DNA from: CAZGUX01 sp964529305
GTDB taxonomy: Bacteria; Acidobacteriota; Terriglobia; Bryobacterales; Bryobacteraceae
Assembly (NCBI GenBank): GCA_964529305.1
Contig: CAZGUX010000257.1
Location: 1-64,000 of the forward strand
Direction: 5' to 3'
Length of the DNA stretch: 64,000 nt
In this document: piece after piece, positions 33,953 through 43,028 of the stretch
Position numbering within the stretch: position 1 is the first letter of the stretch
How the letters are laid out: each line of letters begins with the position of its first letter
The notes under the pieces: generated by a model
Told to the model about the DNA's origin: nothing
Database searches by the model: none
The model's input: the letters and a program-made list of their open reading frames with translations, nothing else
Program-made: the position numbers and the translations under genes

Positions 33953-36892
33953 ATGAATCGATTCGTCATCATTGCCGTACTGTGGCTGTCGGCGGGAATG
34001 GCCGCGGCACAGGATCAGCTCACTCTTCGCGGAGTGATCACCGATCCCTCGGGAGCCTCGGTCCCCGACGCTCTCGTCGAACTGCGCGCCGGAAAGATGG
34101 TGCGTCAGGCTCGCACGGGCGTCCAGGGGGAGTACACCTTCAACGGACTGCCTCCCGGCACGTACACGATTCGCATCCGGGCCAAAGGCTTCAAGCCGGT
34201 CGTGGAGGAGGGCTATGTGATTTCCGGCCCGGCCGTCCTCGATTTGCAGTTGGCCATCCAGACCGAGGCACAGGTGGTGAACGTCGAAGACGAGACCAAT
34301 ACCGTCAGCACCGATCCGGCTTCCAACACGGGCGCGATCGTGCTGAAGGAAAAAGAACTGGCCGCGCTCTCCGACGACCCCGACGAACTCGAGCAGCAAC
34401 TTCAGGCCATGGCCGGACCGGCCGCCGGTCCGAATGGCGGGCAGATTTACATCGACGGCTTCACCGGAGGGAGCCTACCCGCCAAGTCGTCGATCCGTGA
34501 GGTGCGGATCAACTCCAATCCCTATTCGCCGGAGTATGACCGTCCGGGGTTTGGCCGTATCGAGATCTTTACCAAGCCCGGGACCGACAAGATCCGCGGG
34601 ATGGCATTTCTGCAGATCAACGACGAGTCTCTGAATTCACGCAGCCCTCTGCTGACGCAGTCGACGCGTCCGCCGTATGCGCAGAGGTTTTTCGGATTCA
34701 ACGTCAGCGGTCCCATCAGGAAGCAGAAGGCATCGTATACGTTCGACGCCGAGCGGCGATCCATCGACGAGAATGCTTTCATCTATGCGACCACTCTCGA
34801 CAGCAGCCTGAACCCGCTGGCGGTGAACCAGGCCCTCCTCACTCCGCAGGTGCGCACGACGCTCAGCCCGCGGCTCGACTACACGATTGATCCGAAGAAC
34901 ACGCTGACGCTGCGGTACCAAAACACCCGCGTCTCCTCCGACAACGAAGGCGTGGGGAGCTTTAGCCTGCCGTCGCGCGCGTACAACCAGACGGATTCGG
35001 AGAACACGGTCCAAATCACCGAAACGGCCGTACTCAGCGCCAAGGCCGTGAACGAGACCCGCTTTCAGTTCATGCGGACGGCGTTGGCCAAGCTTGGCGA
35101 CAACACGGTCCCCGCGCTGAGCGTGCAAGGCGCCTTTGACGGCGGCGGGGCGCAAGTCGGCAACTCCTCGACCACCTCGAACCACTTCGAGTTGACCAAC
35201 CTGACCACCTATATCCGCAACACCCACACCATCAAGTGGGGCGCGCGCGTCCGCAGGTCGCTGCTCGAAGACACTTCGGTGAATAACTTCGGCGGGACCT
35301 ACACGTTCTTCGGCGGTTCCGGCCCGGAGTTGGACGCCAATAACCAGCCGATCGCCGGCACGTCGATTGACCTCACCGCTCTCGAGCGCTACCGGCGGAC
35401 GCTGCTGTTTCAGGCGGCCGGGTATTCGCCGGACCTGATTCGCCTCTACGGCGGCGGCGCCTCCCAGTTCAGTCTGAGCGCCGGCCTGCCGTCGCTTTCC
35501 GTTACGCAGTGGGATGCCGGCCTGTTCGTGAACGACGACTGGCGGATTCGTCCCAATCTCACCTTCAGCTACGGCCTGCGCTACGAAGCGCAAACCAACG
35601 CCGGCGACCTCTCCAATTTCTCCCCCCGCCTCGGCATCGCCTGGGGCATCGGCGGCGGAGCGAAGCGGCAGGTCAAAACCGTGCTGCGGGCCGGCTTCGG
35701 CGCCTTCTACGATCGCCTGGCCGATACGCTTACGTTGCAGTCGATTCGGTTCAACGGGACCACGCAGCAGTCGTATCTGATTCGGAATCCGGACTTCTTC
35801 CCGGCCATCCCGTCGCTCGAAGCGCTGCAGGCCGGGCAGCAGCCGCAAAGCCTCCAGGTGCTCGATAGTGGCTTGCGCGCGCCCAGGCACTACCAGACCA
35901 GTGTCGGGGTCGACCGCCAGATCAACCAGTACGCCCGGTTCAGCGTGCAGTACATCCACAGCCGGGGCGTGCACCTGCAGCGTTCGCGGAACATCAACGC
36001 ACCGGTGGACGGGGTCTACCCTTACGGCGACTCCGAACTCCGGCTCCTGACCGAATCCACCGGCCTGAGCCGCAGCCATCAACTGGTATTCAGTCCCAAC
36101 GTCAACTACAAGAAGATTTTTCTGTTCGGGTTTTACGGTTTATCGTACGGAAAGACGAATGCTGAAGGCGTCGCGGCCGATCCTTACAATCTGAACGCGG
36201 AGTGGGGTCCCTCGTCCTTCGCCGACATCCGTCATCGATTCCTGCTGGGAACCAACGTGCCGCTGCCGCTCAAGTTCAGCGTCAGCCCGTTCCTGTTTGC
36301 CTCGAGCGGCGTGCCGTACACCATCACCACCGGACGCGACACGAACGGCGACGGATTCACGGCGGAACGGCCCTCGCTGCTGTCCCTTGCCGCGGCGTCC
36401 TGTAGCGGAGGGAGCCTGGTGTACGCACCAGGGTACGGCTGCTTCAATCTCAATCCGGCCCCCGGGGAAGCGATCGGGCGCAACTCGGCGCGAGGTCCCA
36501 TGACGTTCAACGTCAATCTGCGTCTTTCGCGGACCTGGTCGTTCGGATCGCTGGGCGAATCAGGGCCAGCGGAAGGAGGACCGCCTCCCGGCATGGGCGG
36601 AATCCGTGGAGGGGGCGGCCCGCCTCGCGGCGGCGGGATGATGGGCGGGCCGGGCGGGCCGGGCGGCCGGATGGGTGGCGGCTTCGGCGGCGGCTCGACG
36701 GGCAAGAAGTACAACCTGACGTTGAGTGTGGCGGCGCACAATCTGCTGAACCGGGCGAACTACGCGGCGCCCAGCGGCGATCTCTCGTCTCCCTACTTCG
36801 GGGTCTCTCGCAGCCTGGCTGGCTTCGGGCCGATGGGCGCGGCGAGCACGTACAACCGCAAGGTGGACGTGCAATTGCGGTTCACGTTCTAG
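33953..36892 (+). CDS. TonB-dependent receptor with CarboxypepD_reg-like domain and glycine-rich loop
   Basis: A 979-residue outer-membrane protein with a signal peptide (1-19), a CarboxypepD_reg-like domain (about 22-110: LRGVITDPSGASVPDALVELRAG), a plug (about 115-220; IYIDGFTGGSLPAKSSIREVRIN) and a barrel ending in NRKVDVQLRFTF, with the usual terminal Phe. A Gly/Pro/Met-rich stretch (about 870-910) interrupts a barrel strand region and mirrors the glycine-rich stretch of the upstream protein; it is probably a surface loop. Cotranscribed with 32807-33931. Cargo unknown. Confidence 0.9.
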   Translation: MNRFVIIAVLWLSAGMAAAQDQLTLRGVITDPSGASVPDALVELRAGKMVRQARTGVQGEYTFNGLPPGTYTIRIRAKGFKPVVEEGYVISGPAVLDLQLAIQTEAQVVNVEDETNTVSTDPASNTGAIVLKEKELAALSDDPDELEQQLQAMAGPAAGPNGGQIYIDGFTGGSLPAKSSIREVRINSNPYSPEYDRPGFGRIEIFTKPGTDKIRGMAFLQINDESLNSRSPLLTQSTRPPYAQRFFGFNVSGPIRKQKASYTFDAERRSIDENAFIYATTLDSSLNPLAVNQALLTPQVRTTLSPRLDYTIDPKNTLTLRYQNTRVSSDNEGVGSFSLPSRAYNQTDSENTVQITETAVLSAKAVNETRFQFMRTALAKLGDNTVPALSVQGAFDGGGAQVGNSSTTSNHFELTNLTTYIRNTHTIKWGARVRRSLLEDTSVNNFGGTYTFFGGSGPELDANNQPIAGTSIDLTALERYRRTLLFQAAGYSPDLIRLYGGGASQFSLSAGLPSLSVTQWDAGLFVNDDWRIRPNLTFSYGLRYEAQTNAGDLSNFSPRLGIAWGIGGGAKRQVKTVLRAGFGAFYDRLADTLTLQSIRFNGTTQQSYLIRNPDFFPAIPSLEALQAGQQPQSLQVLDSGLRAPRHYQTSVGVDRQINQYARFSVQYIHSRGVHLQRSRNINAPVDGVYPYGDSELRLLTESTGLSRSHQLVFSPNVNYKKIFLFGFYGLSYGKTNAEGVAADPYNLNAEWGPSSFADIRHRFLLGTNVPLPLKFSVSPFLFASSGVPYTITTGRDTNGDGFTAERPSLLSLAAASCSGGSLVYAPGYGCFNLNPAPGEAIGRNSARGPMTFNVNLRLSRTWSFGSLGESGPAEGGPPPGMGGIRGGGGPPRGGGMMGGPGGPGGRMGGGFGGGSTGKKYNLTLSVAAHNLLNRANYAAPSGDLSSPYFGVSRSLAGFGPMGAASTYNRKVDVQLRFTF

Positions 36893-36904
36893 TGTCCAAA
36901 CCGG

Positions 36905-36926
36905 TCCGCGGCCGGAAGGCCGCGGA
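36905..36926. terminator. strong hairpin after TonB-receptor operon (no T-run)
   Basis: A perfect 9-bp stem TCCGCGGCC/GGCCGCGGA closed by a GGAA tetraloop lies 13 bases after the receptor stop. No U-tract follows, so it may terminate with Rho or protect the 3' end. Confidence 0.55.
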
Positions 36927-36963
36927 TCAGCGCTCCTCGTGAGGTTCGGAACATAATCGTTCG

Positions 36964-37173
36964 ATGACGAAACACGAGATCATTCTCTATTGGAGCGAGG
37001 CAGACGACGCATTCATCGCGGAAGTTCCGGAACTGGCAGGCTGTGCTGCTGACGGGCCGACACGACAGGAAGCGCTGGCGAATGCAGAGGTCGTGATCGC
37101 GGAATGGATTGAGACGGCACGTGAACTGGGGCGCACAATTCCAGAGCCCAGGGGACGCCTCATCTTTGCCTGA
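36964..37173 (+). CDS. HicB-family antitoxin-like protein (orphan)
   Basis: A 69-residue protein with the HicB partial-RNase-H-like fold: the start TKHEIILYWSEADDAFIAEVPELAGC is the classic signature (YW....DAFIAEVPELPGC), then DGPTRQEALANAEVVIAEWIETA. HicB neutralises the HicA mRNA interferase, but no HicA-like frame lies next to it (the gap to the upstream gene is about 70 bases and the downstream gap holds none). It is likely an orphan UPF0150-type protein or a relic of a module. Confidence 0.85.
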   Translation: MTKHEIILYWSEADDAFIAEVPELAGCAADGPTRQEALANAEVVIAEWIETARELGRTIPEPRGRLIFA

Positions 37174-37191
37174 ACAACCCGATTGCGGAAA

Positions 37192-37365
37192 CAATCGCTT
37201 TTCCGCTTCCCCCTAATGATCACACCTCCCCACGCGGCGGAGCCGAATCCTGAGCCGCCGCCAGCGGATGTTTTTCGATTCACCGCCAAATTGAGTGATC
37301 GTCCCGGCAATAACGGCGTTCACGCCCAATAACTTCTCGACCCGGGCGGCAGTTGTAACTGAAGA
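37192..37365 (-). pseudogene. frameshifted fragment of a CsgG-like protein
   Basis: On the minus strand the segment VTTAARVEKLLGVNAVIAGT then ITQFGGESKN matches the core of CsgG-family outer-membrane proteins (the KLLG.D.IVVGSITQFG region). After a shift within the poly-A/T run at about 37271-37275, the next frame reads SAGGGSGFGSAAWGG and RGKRKSD, like the Gly-rich linker and RRKSK segment that follow in the family. Both ends are missing, so the gene is broken. Recognition is from memory of the motif. Confidence 0.55.
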
Positions 37366-37691
37366 AACCGTGAGCCAAAGGTTACACGCCGCCTGACGAC
37401 TGCGGTCGTGGCTGCCGGGGCGAGGGATTGAAGTGAATTCGGAAGACCTGAATCGGACCCTATCCAGCCATGGGACGAAGCTGTAACCTCCATGGCCGCT
37501 CTTCTTCACTTCTCCATGGGCGGAAGAGCGCCGGCTTCTGACTCACGGTTTCCGGGCTGGCGGTGAGACCCTGGATGTTCCGGAGAGCGGCTCCAGACGA
37601 GGGTATGGGGCCGGTCGCGAAACGGTCTTCCAGGCGTGCAACCGGTGTATACTGACCCAAAACCGGGCCAAAGATTTCCAGGCGAATTGTT
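37366..37691. other. non-coding gap, nothing recognised
   Basis: 326 bases upstream of a secreted protein gene. Frames on both strands are short and not protein-like. A GTATACT box at about 37647-37653, roughly 40 bases before the ATG, could be a -10 element. Confidence 0.4.
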
Positions 37692-38309
37692 ATGTTTGGG
37701 CAGAAGTGGTTCGTTCTTCTGATGCTGCTCGCGCCGGTACCGCCCGGCGCGGGAGGCTGGCTTCCGGAGTACCCGGTTCGCCCTATTGCTGACTACCCGA
37801 TTTTCTCGGAAAAATTCGGCCTGACCATTGCCGCCCATCCGATCGACGATGTAAAGGAACAAGGCGCCTACTTCGGCGCCAAGCTGATCCGGAAGGGCAT
37901 TCTCCCCGTCCTGATCGTGATGAAGAATGCCTCGGCCGGCGAGAGCTTTCTGGTCAAGAAGAGTTCCGTTGTTTATCGGGTGGAAGGTGAGCTTTTATCC
38001 CTGCCGTCCACACCCGAAGTACGGTCGAAGGTAGGCGAAGTCACCGGCCAGGCCGGCCCAATCGACCCCAGACCGCTAATCGGACCGTTCGTTCAAATCG
38101 GAAATGTCCTGATGGCCAATGCAGCGGACGTTCAGCAGAACCTCCTGAAGCGGGAACTGCAAAGCCGAACCTTGTCTCCCGGAGCCTCTTATCACGGGTT
38201 TCTGTACGTTCGGATCCCTAAGGGTTCCTTCAGAGGGAGAGTGCACTTGAGGGTTCCGGTCATTCGGCCGGGAGCGGAAGAACCTATTGTGTTTGAACTG
38301 GTGTTTTGA
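37692..38309 (+). CDS. secreted protein of unknown function
   Basis: A 205-residue protein with a signal peptide (WFVLLMLLAPVPPGAGG). The mature part is predicted mostly beta, with PVLIVMKNASAGESFLVKKSSVVYR and a C-terminal GFLYVRIPKGSFRGRVHLRVPV pattern that looks like an immunoglobulin-like fold seen in DUF4352-type exported proteins. It precedes another exported unknown by 9 bases, so the two are probably cotranscribed. Confidence 0.65.
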   Translation: MFGQKWFVLLMLLAPVPPGAGGWLPEYPVRPIADYPIFSEKFGLTIAAHPIDDVKEQGAYFGAKLIRKGILPVLIVMKNASAGESFLVKKSSVVYRVEGELLSLPSTPEVRSKVGEVTGQAGPIDPRPLIGPFVQIGNVLMANAADVQQNLLKRELQSRTLSPGASYHGFLYVRIPKGSFRGRVHLRVPVIRPGAEEPIVFELVF

Positions 38310-38318
38310 TCGGCAAGA

Positions 38319-38948
38319 ATGGCGGAAATGCAGATGACTGCTTGCTTCGGTTCCTCACAGGCAATGTGTCACGCTCGCTTGTGGATCCTCCTGAGTTCAA
38401 GTGTGCCGATCGTGTTCGGCCAGCCGGCACGAGACACCGGGTACACCCAGTCGCTCAAGGCAGAGGTGGTTCTGACACCTGCTTTTTGCAGGACCGAAAT
38501 CGAGAAGGGCTCGTTTTTCTCCGGGCACGAGTCGTTCGCAGTCGGGAGGGAGGCGTGCCGGCAGATGGAACAACACCTGAAATACGCCTTCGCGAGCGTG
38601 GGGCGGGTGGAGACGGAACCGCCTCCCGAGTCCACTACCGCTCAGGTCGTGCTGATTCCGAAGTTCGTCGACCTGAACGCGACGAGACCGGCCTGGCCCG
38701 TTCCTGCAGCGGCCGAGCGCGAAGTCGTTATCCTCCTGGAGTGGACCGCGAAAACGCCCGCGGGAAAGCTTGTCTGGATCGAGACGGTGCAGGGCTCCGC
38801 CCGGCGGCGTTCCGGCATGATTCCCACGAGAGGACGCAGGCGCATTGTCGAAGACGCAATCCGCGCCTTGCTGCAAGCTTCGGCCCGCAAAATGTCGGAC
38901 GCGCCCGAGCTTCGGAATCTCATGCGGGCCAAGACCGCCCAACAATGA
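38319..38948 (+). CDS. secreted protein of unknown function, second gene of the pair
   Basis: A 209-residue protein. The first ATG (38319) gives a poor leader; the ATG at 38364 (CHARLWILLSSSVPIVFGQPA) gives a better signal peptide and is a likely true start. The mature domain has REACRQMEQHLKYAFASVGRVE and STTAQVVLIPKFVDLN, which is reminiscent of lipoproteins that bundle transport or secretion subunits (LptE/DUF4136-like), but no cysteine lipobox is seen. The partner upstream gene suggests a shared envelope function. Confidence 0.6.
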   Translation: MAEMQMTACFGSSQAMCHARLWILLSSSVPIVFGQPARDTGYTQSLKAEVVLTPAFCRTEIEKGSFFSGHESFAVGREACRQMEQHLKYAFASVGRVETEPPPESTTAQVVLIPKFVDLNATRPAWPVPAAAEREVVILLEWTAKTPAGKLVWIETVQGSARRRSGMIPTRGRRRIVEDAIRALLQASARKMSDAPELRNLMRAKTAQQ

Positions 38949-38967
38949 GATCTTCCGGTTCGCCCTG

Positions 38968-39450
38968 CTACTGAGTGATGAGGTAGGTCGTTACCCGCTG
39001 GTCCGCCGCGCGGCCCAGGAGGTAGGCGACGGCTGGCAGGCCGGCAGCGCCGCCGATGGCCGCGGCGCGGCCGCCGCCGCCCAAGGAGCCCGCGATCAGC
39101 ACCAATATAAGGGCAGGCAAGACGGCCAAACCGGTACTCACGAGCCTCCAATGTTGGGTCGGATGGTTGATCTCGAACGCTCGAAGCGTTGCGCGCGGTA
39201 CCAACAACCTGCCCTTCGGATAGAGAGACGGGTTCGCGGTTTTTCGCACGTCCACCACGAGGGCATCGGGCTCGACGTCCATCGCCTTCCCTTCAATGCG
39301 CGCCCCATCGGGCATGGTGATTCGCACCTTCTCTCCCACGATGTCGGAGAGCCCGCTCCAAGTGATCTGACGCTGTTGGGGCGGACCGGCAGTCGCCGGC
39401 GCTCGGAAAACGATCGAGGCAATTAGAGCCAATGTCAGGAATCGTCGCAT
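38968..39450 (-). CDS. exported protein with C-terminal glycine/alanine-rich hydrophobic segment
   Basis: A 160-residue protein starting at ATG 39450 (GAGGAG 10 bases upstream) with a signal peptide (FLTLALIASIVFRAPATA). It has an Sm/LSM-like beta pattern around VGEKVRITMPDGARIEGKAMDVEPDALVVDV, then a hydrophobic helix (LAVLPALILVLIAGSLGGGG) and a Gly/Ala-rich end. It lies 19 bases downstream of the WD40 frame in the ECF/kinase operon, so it could be a membrane partner of that signalling unit; function unknown. Confidence 0.65.
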   Translation of the reverse strand: MRRFLTLALIASIVFRAPATAGPPQQRQITWSGLSDIVGEKVRITMPDGARIEGKAMDVEPDALVVDVRKTANPSLYPKGRLLVPRATLRAFEINHPTQHWRLVSTGLAVLPALILVLIAGSLGGGGRAAAIGGAAGLPAVAYLLGRAADQRVTTYLITQ

Positions 39451-39469
39451 CACTCTTCTCCTCACTGCG

Positions 39470-40222
39470 CTACCGGGTCTCCCAGATCCGCACCACTCCG
39501 TCGGCCGACGCCGAATATGCTTTCGCATCACCCGGGCTGAACGCGACCGACGTCACGGCATCCTCGTTGTCCCGAAGCACCAGCAACGGATCGTAATGCG
39601 TTGCATCCCAGACGCGCAATGTCCTGTCCGAAGAGGCGGAGATTACTCGCGTTCCATCCGGACTGAAGGCCACAGCAGTTACCGCGCTGGAATGTCCTTT
39701 GAGTGACGCGAGCAGTCTCCCGGATTCCACTTCCCAAACCCGGACGTCCTCCGAGCTTTGGGTCCCTGCCGCCAAACGCCTGCCGTCGGGACTGAGGGCC
39801 AACGAGCGAACCGCCCCGCTGCCGGCCGGGACGGAGAATCTGCGCAGACTCCTGCCGCTGACGGCTTCCCGGATTTCGATCGATCCGTGGTCGCCGCCGG
39901 AAGCGATCGCCTTCCCGTCCGGACTGAAGGCGACCGCCTGCATCGGTTCCGGCATCTCCCAGGTGAGGACCGGTCTCAACGGCTCGAGTGCCCAGACACG
40001 CAGCGTCCGGTCGGCGGAGACCGATGCCAGCCGGTTCCCGTGTCTCGTGACCGCGATTGCGCTGACGGCCGAGGAATGCCCGGGGACCACGGCGACGCTG
40101 GATCCGGTGGCTGCGTTCCACAGGTGAACGGCTCCCGTTTGCGAGCCACCGGCGATCAGGCTTCCGTCGTGAACAAAGGAGAGGGCGGTGACGCTTTCGC
40201 TATTCTGCAGCCGGGCGGCCAA
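39470..40222 (-). pseudogene. WD40 C-terminal part, split from the kinase by a frameshift
   Basis: A 250-residue frame made entirely of WD40 repeats (SPDGKAIASGGD, VRVWEVESGRLLASLKGH, RVISASSDRTLRVWD, GVVRIWETR). It opens with a TTG that lies inside the last codons of the kinase frame. If one base at 40223 is removed, the kinase continues as WDATTGR followed by LAARLQNSESV, a natural WD40 strand. So this is most likely the C-terminal half of one long protein. A stand-alone start at the TTG is possible but has no good ribosome site. Confidence 0.75.
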
Positions 40223-42986
40223 TCCTTCCCGTGGTCGCGTCCCACACTTCGGCCGGCCGGGAGTTCTTCAGGCAACCGGCGATCCGCCGCCCATTCGGGC
40301 TGACGGCAAGCTGGATAGCGCCGGCCCGTTTCAGGATCGTTCCACCGCACGTGGCGGCATTCCATACCTTGATCTCGCCGTTTGTGGAGGCGGCCGCAAT
40401 CCTCGATCCGTCGCCGCTGAACGAGATCCGGGCGACGGCGCCACTCCACTCGGCATTGAGCACAGCCAGCAGACGCCCGGTTCCGGGGTCCCAGAGCCTG
40501 ACTGCTCGTTCGGAGGAAGTCGCGAGAAGGGTTCCATCCGGACTGGGGGCCACTGCCTGCGCGCGCTCCTCGTGCCCGGCCAGGGTCTGGAGCGGTCGAG
40601 CCGTGGCGGCATCCCAGATCCTGGCCGTCGTGTCCTGGGAGGCGGAGTAGATCCGAAGGCGGCGAGGGTCGAAGGTGACCCACAAGACCGAACCTCCATG
40701 ACCGGTCGCCGTGTACATCAGTCGTCCGGACTCGGTGTCCCACAGACGGACGGTCCCGTCCTGTCCGCCGGAAACAATGCGGGCGCCGTCGAAACTGAAG
40801 GCTGCGGAGCGCACTGGTCCCCGATGCCCGCGGAGCGAGGCGACCGCTTCGCCCGAGTTCGCCTTCCACACAATGAGCGACCCGTCTTCACCGGCGGACA
40901 GCACCCGTTCGGCGTCTCTGCTGAACGCCGCCACCACCGCTCGGCTCGCGTGCCCCACGAACGTCCCGGCCGTACGGCGCGACGGGAGGTGAGTGACCTG
41001 AAGCCGGAACTCGCCCGCCGTGTGCACGATCCGGAACCCCTCCTCGTCAAATGCCAGGATTGCTCCGGAGCCGTTCAGAGTGGGCAGCGGAGAATAGTCT
41101 GCCGCCGACCAGGAATGGAGGCCATTCCCCGCACTCCAAAGAAGCCGAGTGCCGTCGCGGGTAAAGCCCAGGGCGCGGGGCACGTCGGCGGCCGAATTCG
41201 GGCCGGCGTCCGCGCGCAGGGAGGCGATGCTGGAGTCGCACTTCCAGACTAAATGCCGCCACTCCCACCCTCGAAGACCCGAGGGGCACTGCAGCAGGCG
41301 CCGCCGTGCCTCAGCGATCTCGTTGGAGCGGATATGGAGATCGGCCGCGGTCAGATTCGCGACGTAACTCTGGCGCTGCGCCGACAGGCGCTGCCGTTCG
41401 GCGGCGGCGCGTTGCTCTTCGGCTTCGCGGCTCTTCCGCTCCGCGGCCGTCCGCTGTTGTTCCGCGATCGTCCGCTGTTGCTGCGCCTCCAACCCGCGCC
41501 TCGCGGCCTCGGTCCCCTGTTGCTCGGCAAGGGCTCGTTGCCGCTCGGCCTCAGTCTGCTGGCGTTCGGCTTCGGCCCGCTGGCGTTCTGCTTCCAGGCG
41601 TTCTTCTTCCGCCTTGCGGCGCTCTTGCTCGGTCATGGTGCGCTGCCGCAGCGCTTCGGCCTCCTGGCGTCGCGCTTCCGCCCGCTGCTGCTCCGCCATG
41701 GACTTCTGGCGTTCGGCCTCGGCGCGCTGCCGCTCCGCCTCCCCTCGTTGCCATTCGGCTTCGGCGCGCTGCCGTTCCGCCCGAAAGTAGAGGGCGGTGC
41801 TGGCGCTCAAGCCCAGTATCAGCGACGCCATGACGGCCGCGAGACCGATCACGGGCCCCCGGTTCTTTCTCACGAATTTCCGCAGTCGATACAGGCCACT
41901 CGGAGGACTGGCGGTCACCGGCTCGTCGGAGAAGTACCGGCGGATGTCGGCCGCGAGTTCCGACACGGACGCGTACCGGCGCGTCCGGTCCTTCTCCATG
42001 GCCTTCATCGTGATCCACTCCAGATCGCCCCGCACGCGCCGGGCGAGCGATCCGGCGTCGGTATCGCGGCGCTCCGCGACGTTCCCGGCCTCGGCGCCCA
42101 GGCCCTCGAGCCGTGCCGCCGGTTTGGGCGGATCGTCTTCCCGGATGATCCGCCGGGTCTCGTCGTAGCCCGCGGCGCGGAGCCTGGTGGGATCGAAAGG
42201 AACCGCTCCCACCAACAGTTCGTACAACAGAACTCCCAGCGAGTAGATGTCGGTCCGGGTGTCCGTGTCCCGGCCGTCCAGAGCCGCCTGCTCCGGGCTC
42301 ATGTACTCAGGCGTGCCAATGATCACTCCGGCCTGAGTTAAGAACGTCTCGCCGGTCAGGCGTTTCTCCGTAGCCTTGGCTAGTCCGAAATCGATGATCT
42401 TTGGGACGGCGGCGCCGTCTCCCGGCAGCACCAGGACATTGGATGGCTTGAGGTCGCGGTGAATCACGCCCTTCTGGTGCGCGTGCTGGACCGCGCTGCA
42501 GACGTCCAGGAACAGCTCGAGCCGCTTCCGGGTGCTCATCCGGTTCCGGTCACAGAACTCCGTGATCGGCGTGCCCGGCACGTATTCCATGACGAAATAA
42601 GGCCGTCCACTCTCGGTCGAGCCGGCGTCGAAAACACGGGCGATATGTGCATGGTCCATCAGCGCCAAGGCCTGGCGTTCGGATTCAAACCGCGCGATGA
42701 CTTCGCGGGTATCCATTCCGGGCTTGACGATCTTGATGGCGACCTCCCGGCGGATCGGTTCGTCCTGCTCCGCCAGGTAGACCTCGCCCATGCCACCCCG
42801 TCCGAGCATCCGCACAATCCGGTACACTTCGAACCACTGGCCGGGCTCCGGCAGATCGGAGGCGCGGAGAGCGGGGTCAGGCGCCAGCAACGCCAGCGCG
42901 AGCAGGCAGCGCGGACACAGGCCCTGCCCGGATTCGTCGCCTGTCATCGAAGCACCGCATTCGGGACAGAATCTGGGCCCATCCAT
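40200..42986 (-). CDS. Ser/Thr protein kinase with coiled coil and WD40 repeats (truncated by frameshift)
   Basis: A 928-residue frame beginning at ATG 42986. A zinc ribbon (CPEC/CPRC, about 7-27) is followed by a PknB-type kinase domain (about 55-340; GRGGMGEVYLAEQ, VAIKIVKPG, HRDLKPSN, DFGLA, GTPEYMSPEQ). A membrane segment (about 382-402) precedes a long AEAERQR-rich coiled coil (about 405-560), then several WD40 repeats. It ends abnormally just after WDATTGR, at the frameshift described for 39470-40222, so the intact protein would be about 1178 residues. The sigma factor gene starts just upstream on the same strand. Confidence 0.88.
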   Translation of the reverse strand: MDGPRFCPECGASMTGDESGQGLCPRCLLALALLAPDPALRASDLPEPGQWFEVYRIVRMLGRGGMGEVYLAEQDEPIRREVAIKIVKPGMDTREVIARFESERQALALMDHAHIARVFDAGSTESGRPYFVMEYVPGTPITEFCDRNRMSTRKRLELFLDVCSAVQHAHQKGVIHRDLKPSNVLVLPGDGAAVPKIIDFGLAKATEKRLTGETFLTQAGVIIGTPEYMSPEQAALDGRDTDTRTDIYSLGVLLYELLVGAVPFDPTRLRAAGYDETRRIIREDDPPKPAARLEGLGAEAGNVAERRDTDAGSLARRVRGDLEWITMKAMEKDRTRRYASVSELAADIRRYFSDEPVTASPPSGLYRLRKFVRKNRGPVIGLAAVMASLILGLSASTALYFRAERQRAEAEWQRGEAERQRAEAERQKSMAEQQRAEARRQEAEALRQRTMTEQERRKAEEERLEAERQRAEAERQQTEAERQRALAEQQGTEAARRGLEAQQQRTIAEQQRTAAERKSREAEEQRAAAERQRLSAQRQSYVANLTAADLHIRSNEIAEARRRLLQCPSGLRGWEWRHLVWKCDSSIASLRADAGPNSAADVPRALGFTRDGTRLLWSAGNGLHSWSAADYSPLPTLNGSGAILAFDEEGFRIVHTAGEFRLQVTHLPSRRTAGTFVGHASRAVVAAFSRDAERVLSAGEDGSLIVWKANSGEAVASLRGHRGPVRSAAFSFDGARIVSGGQDGTVRLWDTESGRLMYTATGHGGSVLWVTFDPRRLRIYSASQDTTARIWDAATARPLQTLAGHEERAQAVAPSPDGTLLATSSERAVRLWDPGTGRLLAVLNAEWSGAVARISFSGDGSRIAAASTNGEIKVWNAATCGGTILKRAGAIQLAVSPNGRRIAGCLKNSRPAEVWDATTGRIGRPAAE
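41380..41790 (-). repeat. degenerate AEAERQR-type coding repeat
   Basis: Within the kinase gene, the coiled-coil region is encoded by many imperfect 21-base units (GCTTCGGCGCGCTGCCG/TTCC style on the + strand), each giving an AERQRAE-like heptad. The long run of near-identical units makes slippage or recombination likely. Confidence 0.7.
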
Positions 42987-43028
42987 TGGGGATCCCCGAC
43001 TTGTGACTGAAGCAATCACGGACGGAAG

